51,787 bases of DNA from CAYWMD01 sp964458575 (GCA_964458575.1 CAYWMD010000049.1:1-51787); one strand, 5' to 3'. Counted from the first letter of the stretch, positions 27,150 through 35,615 are shown. Notes: generated by a model from the sequence alone, not told the origin. Numbers and translations are program-made.

Positions 27150-28373
27150 ATGAATTTGGACGCACAATATTCTGAACTGACATTAAAGACGAAGGCCAAG
27201 CTCGCGCTGGTCGTGCTCGACGGCTTGGGCGACCTGGCCACGAAAGAACAAGGCTATTTGACACCGCTCGAAGCCGCTGCAACGCCGAACCTCGACTTAC
27301 TCGCCAAGGATTCTGCGCAAGGCCGGATGATTCCGGTCGCACCCGGCATCACGCCGGGCAGCGGGCCGGGGCATTTGGGATTGTTTGGCTATGATCCTTT
27401 GGAATTCCAAGTCGGCCGCGGCGTGATCGAGGCGCTCGGCCTCGGTGTGGAACTGAAACCCGGCGATGTCTGCGCCCGCGCAAATTTTGCCACGCTCGAC
27501 TCGAAAGGCATCGTCACCGACCGCCGCGCGGGCCGCATTCCCACCGAGACTTGCGAGAAGCTCTGCGCGATGCTTGCGGCCAAGGTGAAGAAAATCGGCG
27601 ACACGCAGGTCATCATCAAGGCCGGCAAGGAACATCGCTTTGTGGTCGTGTTCCGTGGCAAGGGACTGCAAGGCCCATTGACCGATGCCGACCCGAATCG
27701 TGAAGGATTCGCGATTCCCACCGTCAGGCCGCGCGACCCCAAGAACGCCAAGCAGAAGAAGATGGCGAAGCTGATCGCGGATTTTTACAAGGCGGCGCTG
27801 CCAATCATTGCGAAGGAAAAGCCGGCCAACGGCTTCCTCATGCGGGGCATTGCGCATCAGCCCGACATTCCGCTGTTCGAGGATCGCTACAAACTCAAGC
27901 CGGCGTGTCTCGCGGTTTATCCGATGTACAAGGGCCTCGCCCAACTGGTGGGCATGAAGAAAATCGAAGGCCCGCAAACCATCGCCGAGCAATTCGAGCG
28001 TTACCTGACCGAATTCGACAACTTCGATTTCTTTTTCATCCATTACAAATACACGGACAAAGCCGGCGAGGACGGCAACTTCGCCGCGAAGAAGAAAGCC
28101 ATCGAAGACTTCGACGCCGCGCTGCCGATTCTACTGAAGAAAAAGCCGGACGTGCTCGCCATCACCGGTGATCACTCGACGCCGGTCGCGGTGAAGGGCC
28201 ACTCTTGGCATCCGCAACCGGTGTTGCTTCATTCCGCGTTGAGCGGTTCGGACAAGCTGGAACGCTTCACCGAAACCGGCGCAAACACCGGCTCGCTCGG
28301 TGTGTTCGAAGCAAAATTTTTGATTCGGCTCATGCAGGCGAACGCAAAGATGTTCGACAAGTTCGGGGCGTGA
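27150..28373 (+). CDS. apgM: 2,3-bisphosphoglycerate-independent phosphoglycerate mutase, archaeal type
   Basis: This 407-residue enzyme of the alkaline phosphatase superfamily interconverts 3- and 2-phosphoglycerate in glycolysis and gluconeogenesis. Conserved blocks are LALVVLDGLGDLA (metal Asp), TPNLDLLAKDSAQG, PGSGPGHLGLFGYDP (nucleophile Ser and the PGSGxGHL signature), DADPN, HYKYTDKAGEDGNF, ITGDHSTP and SWHPQPVLLHS (metal His and Asp). Length matches ApgM (about 400), not the 510-residue GpmI type. I chose ATG 27150 because TKAKLALVVLDG follows at the usual distance; upstream in-frame sequence is repeat DNA. A REPIN-like element lies immediately downstream. Confidence 0.93.
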   Translation: MNLDAQYSELTLKTKAKLALVVLDGLGDLATKEQGYLTPLEAAATPNLDLLAKDSAQGRMIPVAPGITPGSGPGHLGLFGYDPLEFQVGRGVIEALGLGVELKPGDVCARANFATLDSKGIVTDRRAGRIPTETCEKLCAMLAAKVKKIGDTQVIIKAGKEHRFVVVFRGKGLQGPLTDADPNREGFAIPTVRPRDPKNAKQKKMAKLIADFYKAALPIIAKEKPANGFLMRGIAHQPDIPLFEDRYKLKPACLAVYPMYKGLAQLVGMKKIEGPQTIAEQFERYLTEFDNFDFFFIHYKYTDKAGEDGNFAAKKKAIEDFDAALPILLKKKPDVLAITGDHSTPVAVKGHSWHPQPVLLHSALSGSDKLERFTETGANTGSLGVFEAKFLIRLMQANAKMFDKFGA

Positions 28374-28391
28374 GAAGAATTACCTCCACGC

Positions 28392-28554
28392 TCTCATTAA
28401 CACCCGGCTTCAGCCGGGTGTTAAACGGACGAGGGCGTGGGAACCGTTTCAACGGTTTCCAGGTCGAAGTTAAGCTGGCGCGGCGCAAAGCCGTTGCAAA
28501 GGTTTTGTGTTCTGCGGTCGGAGATCACCCGGCTGAAGCCGGGTGTTAATGAGA
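28392..28554. repeat. 163-bp REPIN-like element with 29-bp inverted ends
   Basis: The left end 28392-28420 and right end 28526-28554 are perfect inverted complements over 29 bp. Each contains the hairpin ACCCGGCT-TC-AGCCGGGT flanked by TTAATGAG. The middle holds a further hairpin, AACCGTT-TC-AACGGTT. Two REP hairpins in inverted orientation with a short spacer is the definition of a REPIN. The right end stops 7 bp before the next gene's ATG. No RAYT transposase is in the window. Confidence 0.85.
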
Positions 28555-28561
28555 TTCTAGT

Positions 28562-29278
28562 ATGGCCAAACTTGTTTTCGACATCGAAACCTCGGCGTTG
28601 CCGTTGGAAAACTTCGACGAGGTGCAGCAGGAATACTTGCTGCGCGAAGTGGAGAAGATTCCGGATGAAGCCGCGCGTGCGACCAAACGCGAAGAGGTTT
28701 TGCGCCAGCTCAACCTCTGGCCCTTCACCGCGCAGGTCGTGTGCATCGCCATGCTCAATGCCGATTCGCAAAAGGGTCAGGTGCTTTTTCTCGCCGAGGA
28801 TTTCGAAGAGGATGCGGGAGATGCACCGGTTAAGTTTGTGCCTTGCGCCGATGAAAGCGAATTGCTCACTGCCTTCTGGGACGTGGCGAGGCATTATGAC
28901 GAGATCGTGACCTTCAATGGGCGCGGCTTCGACGTGCCGTTTCTTTATTTGCGCTCGGCGGTGTTGAATGTGGCCATCTCGAAGAAGAACTGGCTCGGTT
29001 ACCGTTTCGCCACCGAGCCGCACTGCGATCTGGCGGAGCAATTCACGTTTTACAATGTGAGCGGGCGCGATGGCGCGGCGCGCAAGTTCAATCTGGATTT
29101 CTACTGCAAGGCATTCGGCATTGATTCACCGAAGGCGCACGGCGTCACCGGCATGGACGTGAGCACGCTGCTGGCGGAGAAAAAATTCCGCGAGATCGCC
29201 GAATACTGCCTGCGCGACGTGCGGGCGACGGTGGAGCTTTATCGGGTGTGGAAGGAACGGCTGGCGGGAATCAAATGA
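28562..29278 (+). CDS. RNase H-fold 3'-5' exonuclease (DNA polymerase B exonuclease-like)
   Basis: This 238-residue protein shows the three DEDD exonuclease motifs: Exo I KLVFDIETS near the N-terminus, Exo II VTFNGRGFDVPFL at about 117-129, and Exo III YCLRDVRATVELY near 215-227, with the Y-x-x-x-D spacing of the DEDDy subgroup. It resembles stand-alone proofreading-like nucleases of the PolB exo2/YprB type and is probably cytoplasmic. The substrate (DNA or RNA) is not determined. The ATG at 28562 lies just after the REPIN-like element, so its leader is repeat DNA. The stop overlaps the next start as ATGA, so the two genes are coupled. Confidence 0.85.
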   Translation: MAKLVFDIETSALPLENFDEVQQEYLLREVEKIPDEAARATKREEVLRQLNLWPFTAQVVCIAMLNADSQKGQVLFLAEDFEEDAGDAPVKFVPCADESELLTAFWDVARHYDEIVTFNGRGFDVPFLYLRSAVLNVAISKKNWLGYRFATEPHCDLAEQFTFYNVSGRDGAARKFNLDFYCKAFGIDSPKAHGVTGMDVSTLLAEKKFREIAEYCLRDVRATVELYRVWKERLAGIK

Positions 29279-29961
29279 GTGCGGAGTGCGGAGCACGGAG
29301 TGCGGAATTTGGCCGGATGCTGGTTTGTTTTGCACTCAAGGAGGAAGCGGGCGCGTTCGAGAAATTCGCCAAGGGCAGACCTGATGTTTCCATCCTCATC
29401 ACCGGCATTGGGCGGCAGAACGCCGAGAATTCGGTTCGTGGTTTCCTTCAGCATAATTCCGCGCAACAAGTCTTCACCTGCGGCTTTGCGGGCGGACTCG
29501 ATCCAACCCTCAAAGTCGGCGATTTGGTATTCCTGACGCCGGATTGGATGCTGGATAAAGCTTTGGTTGAGGCGGGTGCGCGCCCGGCGAACTTTTACTG
29601 CTCGCCGCGCGTGGTCACAACCGCGGTGGAAAAGGCGGAACTGCGGCGCACGACTGGCGCGGACGCGGTGGAGATGGAGTCGGTGTCCATTCACAAAATT
29701 TGCATCGAGCGTGGGATTCCGGTAGCCACCTTGCGTGTGATTTCAGACACCGCGCACGAAGACATGCCACTAAATTTCAACCAGCTCTCCAATCCAGACC
29801 AAAGTTTAAACTATACGAAGCTGGCCTGGGCCGTTGCGAAGTCGCCCGGAAAAATTCCCGCGTTGTTGCGATTGCAGAAGAATTGTCGGTTTGCCGCCGA
29901 ACGCCTCGCGGGAGTCTTGAAGCAGATCATTGAACTGAACTTGCCGCCGCCGGAGACGTAG
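29275..29961 (+). CDS. Nucleoside phosphorylase-like protein (MTAN/HpnG-like)
   Basis: This 228-residue protein belongs to the PNP/UDP phosphorylase superfamily: FALKEEAGAF at the start, FTCGFAGGLDPTLKVGDLV in the middle, and the diagnostic GADAVEMESVSIHKI followed by LRVISDTAHEDMP. It is a purine nucleosidase or phosphorylase. Close alternatives are MTA/SAH nucleosidase and the hopanoid enzyme HpnG, which removes adenine from adenosylhopane; two hopanoid-type genes 3-4 kb away make HpnG worth considering. ATG 29275 overlaps the exonuclease stop (ATGA), but the next 28 bp are a heptamer repeat, and an ATG at 29317 could be the original start. Confidence 0.75.
   Translation: MSAECGARSAEFGRMLVCFALKEEAGAFEKFAKGRPDVSILITGIGRQNAENSVRGFLQHNSAQQVFTCGFAGGLDPTLKVGDLVFLTPDWMLDKALVEAGARPANFYCSPRVVTTAVEKAELRRTTGADAVEMESVSIHKICIERGIPVATLRVISDTAHEDMPLNFNQLSNPDQSLNYTKLAWAVAKSPGKIPALLRLQKNCRFAAERLAGVLKQIIELNLPPPET
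29279..29306. repeat. Heptanucleotide repeat GTGCGGA x4 at a gene start
   Basis: Four adjacent 7-bp units (GTGCGGA, GTGCGGA, GCACGGA, GTGCGGA) lie inside the first codons of the nucleosidase gene and encode SAECGARSAEF. They sit between two candidate start codons (29275 and 29317). Confidence 0.8.
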
Positions 29962-30037
29962 CAGACGAACGGCAGTTTTTACTTGGCGCGCCGGACAATC
30001 GCCGCTATGCAATGTGCCGCGGAAAGGACCCTCGCTT

Positions 30038-31036
30038 ATGACGATAATACTTGGCTGCCTGTGCGGATTCACCGCGTGGTTTCTCGTGCGTTACCTGATC
30101 GCGGGGCTTTACACCGTGAACCAGAACGAGCGCGCGGTGAAGACAAGCTTTGGCCGCGCCCAACGTCTCGCGGACAGCACGACGACGTTGAACGATCCCA
30201 TTTCGGAAGGACTCGATGAGGATGAACGGCAGCGTTATGCGTGGCCGCAACTCCGCGTCATTCCGCCGGGCGGGCCGTACTTCAAGTGGCCGTGGGAGCG
30301 GGTTTACAAGGTCTCGGTCGCCACGCAGACCGTGAACATGGCGTTCGATCCCGAAACCCCTTCCGCGAACCAGAGCGGCACGATTCTCGAAGCGGTCACG
30401 AAGGACCAGTTGAACACGGGCCTGACCGGACAAATCCGCTACGGCGTGTGCGAACGCAATCTCTACGCCTACCTGTTCGGCGTGAAACATCCGTTCGCGC
30501 ACGTCATGGGATATTTTGTTTCGGTCCTGCGCGAGCGGATTGCGAATTTTGAAGCGCCGAAGCGGTCGGTTGAAAAGTCGGATGGCGTCGCCGCGTTGGA
30601 CAGCGACGTGGCCCACGGCATTTCGATCAACGACCTGCGCAAGAATCTCCGCGACCTCAACGAGCACATGGAACACGAGTGCCGCACGTCGGCGGCGCGT
30701 TACGGGATGGTGCTGGACGCGACGCTGATCACCGGCATTGATCCGCCACCGGAGGTGGAATCGGCGCTGGCAGCGATCAACACGGCGCACAACCAGGTAT
30801 CGTCCGAAATCAGCCTGGCCCAGGCAGCGGCGGACCAGAAGATCGTGCAGTCCAGGCGCGCCGTGGAAATCGAAACCCTCAAAGCCCAGGCGGAAACCGA
30901 ACCGCTCGAACGGTTGGCAGACCAACTGGCGGAATTGAAGAAGAGCGGTTCGGGCGTCCTGCCGGCTTATGTGCGCAACGTGAAACTCGCGTTGTTTGAA
31001 CAGGCCACCCATTCATTCCTGGAGGTGAAGCCATGA
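30038..31036 (+). CDS. SPFH/Band 7 family membrane protein, first of a pair
   Basis: This 332-residue protein has an N-terminal membrane helix (TIILGCLCGFTAWFLVRYLI), then an SPFH domain (about 30-230) starting YTVNQNERAVKTSFGRAQ and including RYGVCERNLYAYLFGVKHPF. A Gln/Ala/Glu-rich coiled coil follows (about 245-300, AINTAHNQVSSEISLAQAAAD and ETLKAQAETEPLERLADQLAEL). This is the layout of HflK/HflC, stomatin and flotillin proteins, which form large cages or membrane microdomains. I prefer ATG 30038 because AAGGA precedes it at good spacing; a GTG at 30014 would add eight residues. It overlaps the next SPFH gene by ATGA, so the pair probably assembles together. ftsH is not nearby. Confidence 0.82.
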   Translation: MTIILGCLCGFTAWFLVRYLIAGLYTVNQNERAVKTSFGRAQRLADSTTTLNDPISEGLDEDERQRYAWPQLRVIPPGGPYFKWPWERVYKVSVATQTVNMAFDPETPSANQSGTILEAVTKDQLNTGLTGQIRYGVCERNLYAYLFGVKHPFAHVMGYFVSVLRERIANFEAPKRSVEKSDGVAALDSDVAHGISINDLRKNLRDLNEHMEHECRTSAARYGMVLDATLITGIDPPPEVESALAAINTAHNQVSSEISLAQAAADQKIVQSRRAVEIETLKAQAETEPLERLADQLAELKKSGSGVLPAYVRNVKLALFEQATHSFLEVKP

Positions 31037-31980
31037 ACTTCTTGATCGCAGCGGCGGCGACATTTTTTGGCTGTCTCATCGTCGTGCCCTTGCTTCTCGG
31101 CATCGCCCGGTTTTTCGGGCTTTACACCATCGTGGAGGAGCGCACGTGCCAGGTTTACATGCTGTTCGGAAAAGTAATCGCAACGATCAACGAACCGGGC
31201 TTGCACCTGCTCATTACGCAATTGGGCTGGAAGGCGCTCGTCATGCGCTGGCTGGGCAAGCGTTACGTGCTCGACATGCGTCTCGATCAGGAATATCTCC
31301 GCAGCAATCCGGTGAATTCCGAGGAAGGCGCGCCGATGGGCATCGGCATTTGGTATGAAATGTTCATCAGTGATCCGGTGGCGTACTTGTTCAAGAACGC
31401 CGACCCGCGCGGTTCACTGGCGGCCAACGTCAGCAATTCCACCGTCCGTTGCCTGAGCAACATGCCGCTGGATCAAATGCTCACCAACCGCCACTCGATG
31501 AGCCAGACGGTGCGGGCCGAGGTTTCGCCCAAGTCGCACGAATGGGGCTACAAACTTGGCTCGGTCTATATCCGCAAGGTGCATTTTCGCGACCGCGAAA
31601 TGATCCGGCAAATCGAAAGCAAGGTGGTGAACCGCTTGCGCCAGGTCACGGCGGCCATCAAGCAGGACGGCGCGAACCGGGTCAGCGTCATCACCAGCAC
31701 GGCGGAGCGCCAGGCCGCGGTGGAATTCGCCAAGGCGGGCGCGATTCGTCCCCGCATCGTCGGGGCGGCGATGCAAAAGATCGCGAAGGATGCGGAGGTC
31801 TTCGACGCGCTGTTCGCCGTGCTCGAAACGCAGAAGCTGATCGCGGGCGAGGCTCGGATCACGCTGCTCCCGCAGGGCAGTCCGGTGCTGGCCGAATTGC
31901 TGGCGGCGGGTGATGCGGCACGAAAACCGACAGTTGCAAAGCCGGCGGAAGGGAACGCGACAAAGCCCAACCCGGTTTGA
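31033..31980 (+). CDS. SPFH/Band 7 family membrane protein, second of a pair
   Basis: This 315-residue partner of the preceding protein has two close hydrophobic stretches at the N-terminus (LIAAAATFFGCLIVVPLLLGIARFF) and then the SPFH domain from YTIVEERTCQVYMLFGKVIA to about residue 190 (IRKVHFRDREMIRQIESKV). A helical segment (ITSTAERQAAVEFAKAGAIR...AMQKIAKDAEVFDALFAVLE) and a low-complexity tail (KPTVAKPAEGNATKPNPV) follow. SPFH pairs transcribed together are typical of HflK/HflC-like hetero-oligomers, but these are too diverged to call hflK or hflC. The ATG overlaps the previous stop. It converges on the deacetylase gene 23 bp downstream. Confidence 0.82.
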   Translation: MNFLIAAAATFFGCLIVVPLLLGIARFFGLYTIVEERTCQVYMLFGKVIATINEPGLHLLITQLGWKALVMRWLGKRYVLDMRLDQEYLRSNPVNSEEGAPMGIGIWYEMFISDPVAYLFKNADPRGSLAANVSNSTVRCLSNMPLDQMLTNRHSMSQTVRAEVSPKSHEWGYKLGSVYIRKVHFRDREMIRQIESKVVNRLRQVTAAIKQDGANRVSVITSTAERQAAVEFAKAGAIRPRIVGAAMQKIAKDAEVFDALFAVLETQKLIAGEARITLLPQGSPVLAELLAAGDAARKPTVAKPAEGNATKPNPV

Positions 31981-32003
31981 GGTAACCGCCCGCCAGCGTC
32001 TGG

Positions 32004-32828
32004 CTACAAGTCCTGGTAACGAATGAGTTGAACGCCGAGTTTCTCCGCGAGCAGCTTGACCCGCGGACTGATCAGCGCTTCAAACTCGTGCGGGAACTTG
32101 TCCAGCGACGGATGGGAATAAAGCTCCGAATCGCCGGGCGGCAGCGCGTCCAGCAATTTCAGAACGTAGTTCTCATCCACACGGTCGTTTTCCAGCAGGC
32201 CAAACACCCTGTGGGTGTGGCGGATCTTTTGATCGTGCAAGCGTGATTGCGCGAACCCGGCCAGGAGGCGGAACAACGCCGCGTGACCGGCACGATACAC
32301 CCGCCGTCCTTTTGCGAGCGGCCAGTCCAGCCAGAACGGTTCTCGCGTCAGACGCAGATGCCGGACACCCAGTTTGTCCGCGTCTTCGATCAAAATCCGG
32401 AACACGGTCGGATGCAGATGAAGATGCAGATGACCGTTGACATGATCGAGCGGTAAACCGGTGGCACGAAACCGCTCAAACTGCGCGTGAATTTCAGCGC
32501 GAAGCTGCTGGCGCAGGTCGCGTTGAAAGAAGTAACGCCATCCCACGGCAGCCGGATTCTCCCTGAATTCACTGCGAGCGTTGGCCAGACCCGGGACCTT
32601 GTCGGGCGGCAGCGCCGAGTGTCCGCATAACAATGTGAGATGCAACCCAACGCCGAGCCGTGGATTCTCCTTCGCCAGCGCGACGGCCTCGGCGCAATAC
32701 GGTTCGTTGACCATCAAACTGGCGCTGGTGAGGATGCCCTCGCGGTGCGCCCGGATGGCGGCGGTGTTGATGGAGGACGAACGGCCAAAATCGTCCGCGT
32801 TGACGATGAGGCGGCGGGGTGGGGTCAT
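32004..32828 (-). CDS. hpnK: YdjC/ChbG-family deacetylase, probably HpnK
   Basis: This 274-residue protein has the YdjC fold: LIVNADDFGRSSSINTAAI (metal Asp), LGVGLHLTLLCG (His), and HVNGHLHLHLHP with the second metal-binding His residues. YdjC proteins remove acetyl groups from sugars. HpnK is the hopanoid-cluster member of this family, and the gene 98 bp upstream on the same strand is an HpnD-like synthase, which supports that name. A plain sugar deacetylase such as ChbG remains possible. ATG 32828 is the usual start; no signal peptide is seen, so it is probably cytoplasmic. It is the last gene of a long minus-strand run. Confidence 0.78.
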   Translation of the reverse strand: MTPPRRLIVNADDFGRSSSINTAAIRAHREGILTSASLMVNEPYCAEAVALAKENPRLGVGLHLTLLCGHSALPPDKVPGLANARSEFRENPAAVGWRYFFQRDLRQQLRAEIHAQFERFRATGLPLDHVNGHLHLHLHPTVFRILIEDADKLGVRHLRLTREPFWLDWPLAKGRRVYRAGHAALFRLLAGFAQSRLHDQKIRHTHRVFGLLENDRVDENYVLKLLDALPPGDSELYSHPSLDKFPHEFEALISPRVKLLAEKLGVQLIRYQDL

Positions 32829-32926
32829 GGGAGTTACGGCCGGTCGGTTGCGAACTTGCGCGGGGAACTCATCTGATGGCCTGCCGCAGGGCCAGGGTCA
32901 TGATGACGATCGCAGTCACACTGAGC

Positions 32927-33796
32927 TCATAGATTCCCATAGTTCGGCGACATGGCCCCGGAGGCAAAACGCCACCAGGTGCGCGCAATCAGGCCCAATT
33001 TTTGCACCTTGCCCAAGCGGGTCGGCTCCGGACCAAAGACGTCAAACCGTTTCGCTTCGAGTTTCTGCAACAACCGCCAATAGACCGAGCCCATCAACTC
33101 CGCCGCCACCATTGATCGGCGATCTTCCGCGGGCAGCGTTTCCCGGGCGAGCCGGTAAAAATTCCGCGCGCGCTCCGCCACGCTGGCCGCCAGACTCACA
33201 AAGCGCTCGGAGTATTCGTAACGCAAAATTTCCTCCGGCGAGACCTGGAAGCGTTCCAGTTCGGAAACCGGCAGGTAAATCCGGCCGCGCCCGGCATCGG
33301 TGCGCACGTCACGGAGAATGTTTGTCAGTTGCAGCGCTTTGCCGAGCGCGACGGCGTACTCACGGCACGCCGAATTCTTGTAGCCGAAGATTTCGATGCT
33401 CAACAGCCCCACCACGGACGCAACGCGGTAGCAGTAAAGTTCCAGTTGCTCGTAATTCTCGTAGCGATTGATGTCCAGGTCCATCTCGACACCCTGGAGC
33501 AGTTCGTCAAAAAGGCCGAAAGGCAGGCGGAATTGCTGGATGACCGGCTGCAACTCGCGATTGACCGGAAACTCCGGATGGCCGCCGGTTGCGGCCCGGC
33601 GCACATCGTCGCGCCACGCGGCGAGTTGCTGCCGGCGTTGGGCGACCGGATGGGACTCCTCGTCCGCCACGTCATCCACCTCGCGACAAAAGGCGTAGAG
33701 GGCGGACATGGCATCGCGCTTTGGTTTGGGCAGTAGGACAAACGCCAACGCGAGGTTGGAGGCGCTCTTGCGGGTGATGGCGCGGCTTTGCTGCAT
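32927..33796 (-). CDS. hpnD: Presqualene/phytoene synthase family protein, HpnD-like
   Basis: This 289-residue trans-isoprenyl diphosphate synthase condenses two prenyl diphosphates head to head. Both Asp-rich motifs are present: YAFCREVDDVADE and LTNILRDVRTDAGRGRIYLP. RVASVVGLLSIEIFGY and the SNLALAFVLLPKPKRDAM opening fit HpnD (presqualene diphosphate synthase). With the HpnK-like gene next door, a role in making squalene for hopanoids is the best reading. A phytoene synthase (CrtB) for carotenoids is the alternative. The partner genes hpnC, hpnE and shc are not in the window. It starts 5 bp after the small membrane-protein gene, so it is probably in the same transcript. Confidence 0.82.
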   Translation of the reverse strand: MQQSRAITRKSASNLALAFVLLPKPKRDAMSALYAFCREVDDVADEESHPVAQRRQQLAAWRDDVRRAATGGHPEFPVNRELQPVIQQFRLPFGLFDELLQGVEMDLDINRYENYEQLELYCYRVASVVGLLSIEIFGYKNSACREYAVALGKALQLTNILRDVRTDAGRGRIYLPVSELERFQVSPEEILRYEYSERFVSLAASVAERARNFYRLARETLPAEDRRSMVAAELMGSVYWRLLQKLEAKRFDVFGPEPTRLGKVQKLGLIARTWWRFASGAMSPNYGNL

Positions 33797-33801
33797 GGCC
33801 G

Positions 33802-34185
33802 CTACGGATTGCCCGCGTTGGATGGGGGGGGCTCGGACGGGGCGGCGCGACGCAAGGGTGGCAGCCCGCCGGTCTCGGCCAGGGTCGGGTTGCGGGGCCG
33901 GTGCTCGCGACGCCGGCGGCGCGGTTTGTCCGGAATCATCTGCCTGAGTTCAGCCACGCCGGCCGCCGCGCGTTGGAACGTGCCACGGTGATGGCGGTGA
34001 CGATGCCGATGGGACCGACGGTGCTTGAGCTGCCGACGCACCATTAAACCCACGAATGCCACCGCCAGGACGAACAAAATCACGCCCAGCAGCATCAGGC
34101 GCTCGCGCACAACCGGAGTGACCGGCCCCACGATGGGCAGGGGATCATCCGGACTGGACAGGCTCCATAGCAGCATGGTGTTCAT
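33802..34185 (-). CDS. Small single-pass membrane protein with His/Arg-rich stretch
   Basis: This 127-residue protein has no recognised family. Residues 27-50 form one membrane helix (ERLMLLGVILFVLAVAFVGLMV). It is followed directly by a very basic, histidine-rich segment (RQLKHRRSHRHRHRHHRG), then more Arg/Pro-rich low-complexity sequence to the end. The His run could bind metal or RNA or simply anchor at the membrane; none of this is shown. The ATG overlaps the stop of the NtrC-type regulator (ATGA), which strongly suggests a real, co-translated gene. hpnD starts 5 bp after its stop, so it links a two-component system to lipid genes. Confidence 0.65.
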   Translation of the reverse strand: MNTMLLWSLSSPDDPLPIVGPVTPVVRERLMLLGVILFVLAVAFVGLMVRRQLKHRRSHRHRHRHHRGTFQRAAAGVAELRQMIPDKPRRRRREHRPRNPTLAETGGLPPLRRAAPSEPPPSNAGNP

Positions 34186-35615
34186 GTATTGCGGCCCGCC
34201 GGACCCGCCGGTTCTGCCGCGTCGTCGTCGCCCTCCGCTGGCACGGCGATGTTCAGGCGCTGCATACGGTAGCGCAGGGCGTGGCGACTGAGCTTCAACC
34301 GTTCGGCGCTGCGGGTGAGGCTGAAATGGTTCTGTTCGAGCGTGCGGGTGACGAGATCGCGCTCAAAGTTGGCCACAATTTCGTCCAGGCTGCCCTCCCC
34401 GATGGCCGGCGGGGCGCCGCTCTTGTGCAAACGGGCTTCGAGCTGGAAATCCGGCAGATTGCCGGCCTGGATTTCGCGGGTGTTTTCCAGGATCAGGGCG
34501 CGCTCAATCACGTTGCGCAACTCGCGCACGTTGCCCGGCCAATGGTGGGCGAGGAGTTTTTGCCGCGCCAGACGGGAGATGGCCTTCACCGTCTTGTTCA
34601 TCGTGGGGCCGAACATTTTGAGAAAATGTCCCGCCAGCAGGGAAACGTCGTCGCCACGTTCGCGCAACGGCGGCAGACGCATTTGCACCACGTTGAGCCG
34701 GTGGAACAAATCCTCGCGGAACTGGTCTTCGCCGATGGCCTTGACGATGTCGCGGTTGGTGGCGGCGATAAGGCGCACGTTGACGCGCAGTTCCTGCGTG
34801 CCGCCGACGCGCGTGAACGAGCCGTCTTCGAGAAAGCGCAGCAGCTTGGCCTGCAACGGCCGGCTCATGTCGGCAATCTCGTCCAGGAACAGCGTGCCGC
34901 CGTCGGCTTCCTCGACGCGTCCGGGTTTTTGGCGAAGCGCCCCCGTAAAGGCGCCCTTCTCGTGGCCGAACAATTCGCTTTCGAGCAGCGTCTCGGGTAT
35001 CGCGGCACAGTTGAGCCGGACATAACCGGCCTGGCGGCGGTGACCGAGACTGTGCAGCGCCCCGGCCACGAGTTCCTTGCCAGTGCCGCTCTCACCGAGG
35101 ACGAGCACGCGCGTGTCCGTGGGCGCCACCGTTTGGATGAGCTGGCGCAACTCGCAAATCGCGGGGCATTCACCCACGATTTGTTCGAGTTGATACGTTT
35201 CACCCGTTCGGGCGCGAAGCACGGCGTTTTCCCGCAACAGCCGGTAACGTTCGGCACAGCGTCCGATGGCGTGAAGCAGTTCCTCCGGCGCGAACGGCTT
35301 GGCGAGGTAATCAATCGCACCGGCCTTGATGGCTTCGACCGCAAGCTTGGGCGTCGCGTAAGCCGTGATCATCAACGCCGGGAGATCGGGCCATTGTTGA
35401 TGAATCCTGCCCAGAAACTCATAACCGCTCATACCGCCCAGGCGCGCGTCGGTGATGACCATGAAGAATTCCTCGTGCGTCAGCCGGTTCAAACCCTCTT
35501 CGGCCGACTCGACGGCACGCACCGCGTAGCCCTCGTCACCCAACAGTGTCTGGAGGGAGAGCCGCATGTTTTTCTCGTCATCCACGACGAGCACAGGTGG
35601 TAGGGACGCGCTCAT
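34182..35615 (-). CDS. NtrC-family sigma-54-dependent response regulator
   Basis: This 477-residue three-domain activator has a receiver domain (1-120, VLVVDDEKN, phosphoacceptor Asp56 in ITDARLGG, Lys in YLAKPFAPEE) and an AAA+ domain (about 145-375, Walker A LGESGTGKE, sigma-54 contact loop GAFTGA, Walker B GGTLFLDEIADM, arginine-finger region FREDLFHRLNV). A C-terminal Fis-type helix-turn-helix follows (TLEQNHFSLTRSAERLKLSRHALRYRMQRL). The intact GAFTGA means it should act with sigma-54. Its partner kinase lies 109 bp upstream. It overlaps the small membrane protein by 4 bp. Its targets are unknown; I see no clear -24/-12 promoter nearby. Confidence 0.92.
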   Translation of the reverse strand: MSASLPPVLVVDDEKNMRLSLQTLLGDEGYAVRAVESAEEGLNRLTHEEFFMVITDARLGGMSGYEFLGRIHQQWPDLPALMITAYATPKLAVEAIKAGAIDYLAKPFAPEELLHAIGRCAERYRLLRENAVLRARTGETYQLEQIVGECPAICELRQLIQTVAPTDTRVLVLGESGTGKELVAGALHSLGHRRQAGYVRLNCAAIPETLLESELFGHEKGAFTGALRQKPGRVEEADGGTLFLDEIADMSRPLQAKLLRFLEDGSFTRVGGTQELRVNVRLIAATNRDIVKAIGEDQFREDLFHRLNVVQMRLPPLRERGDDVSLLAGHFLKMFGPTMNKTVKAISRLARQKLLAHHWPGNVRELRNVIERALILENTREIQAGNLPDFQLEARLHKSGAPPAIGEGSLDEIVANFERDLVTRTLEQNHFSLTRSAERLKLSRHALRYRMQRLNIAVPAEGDDDAAEPAGPAGRNT

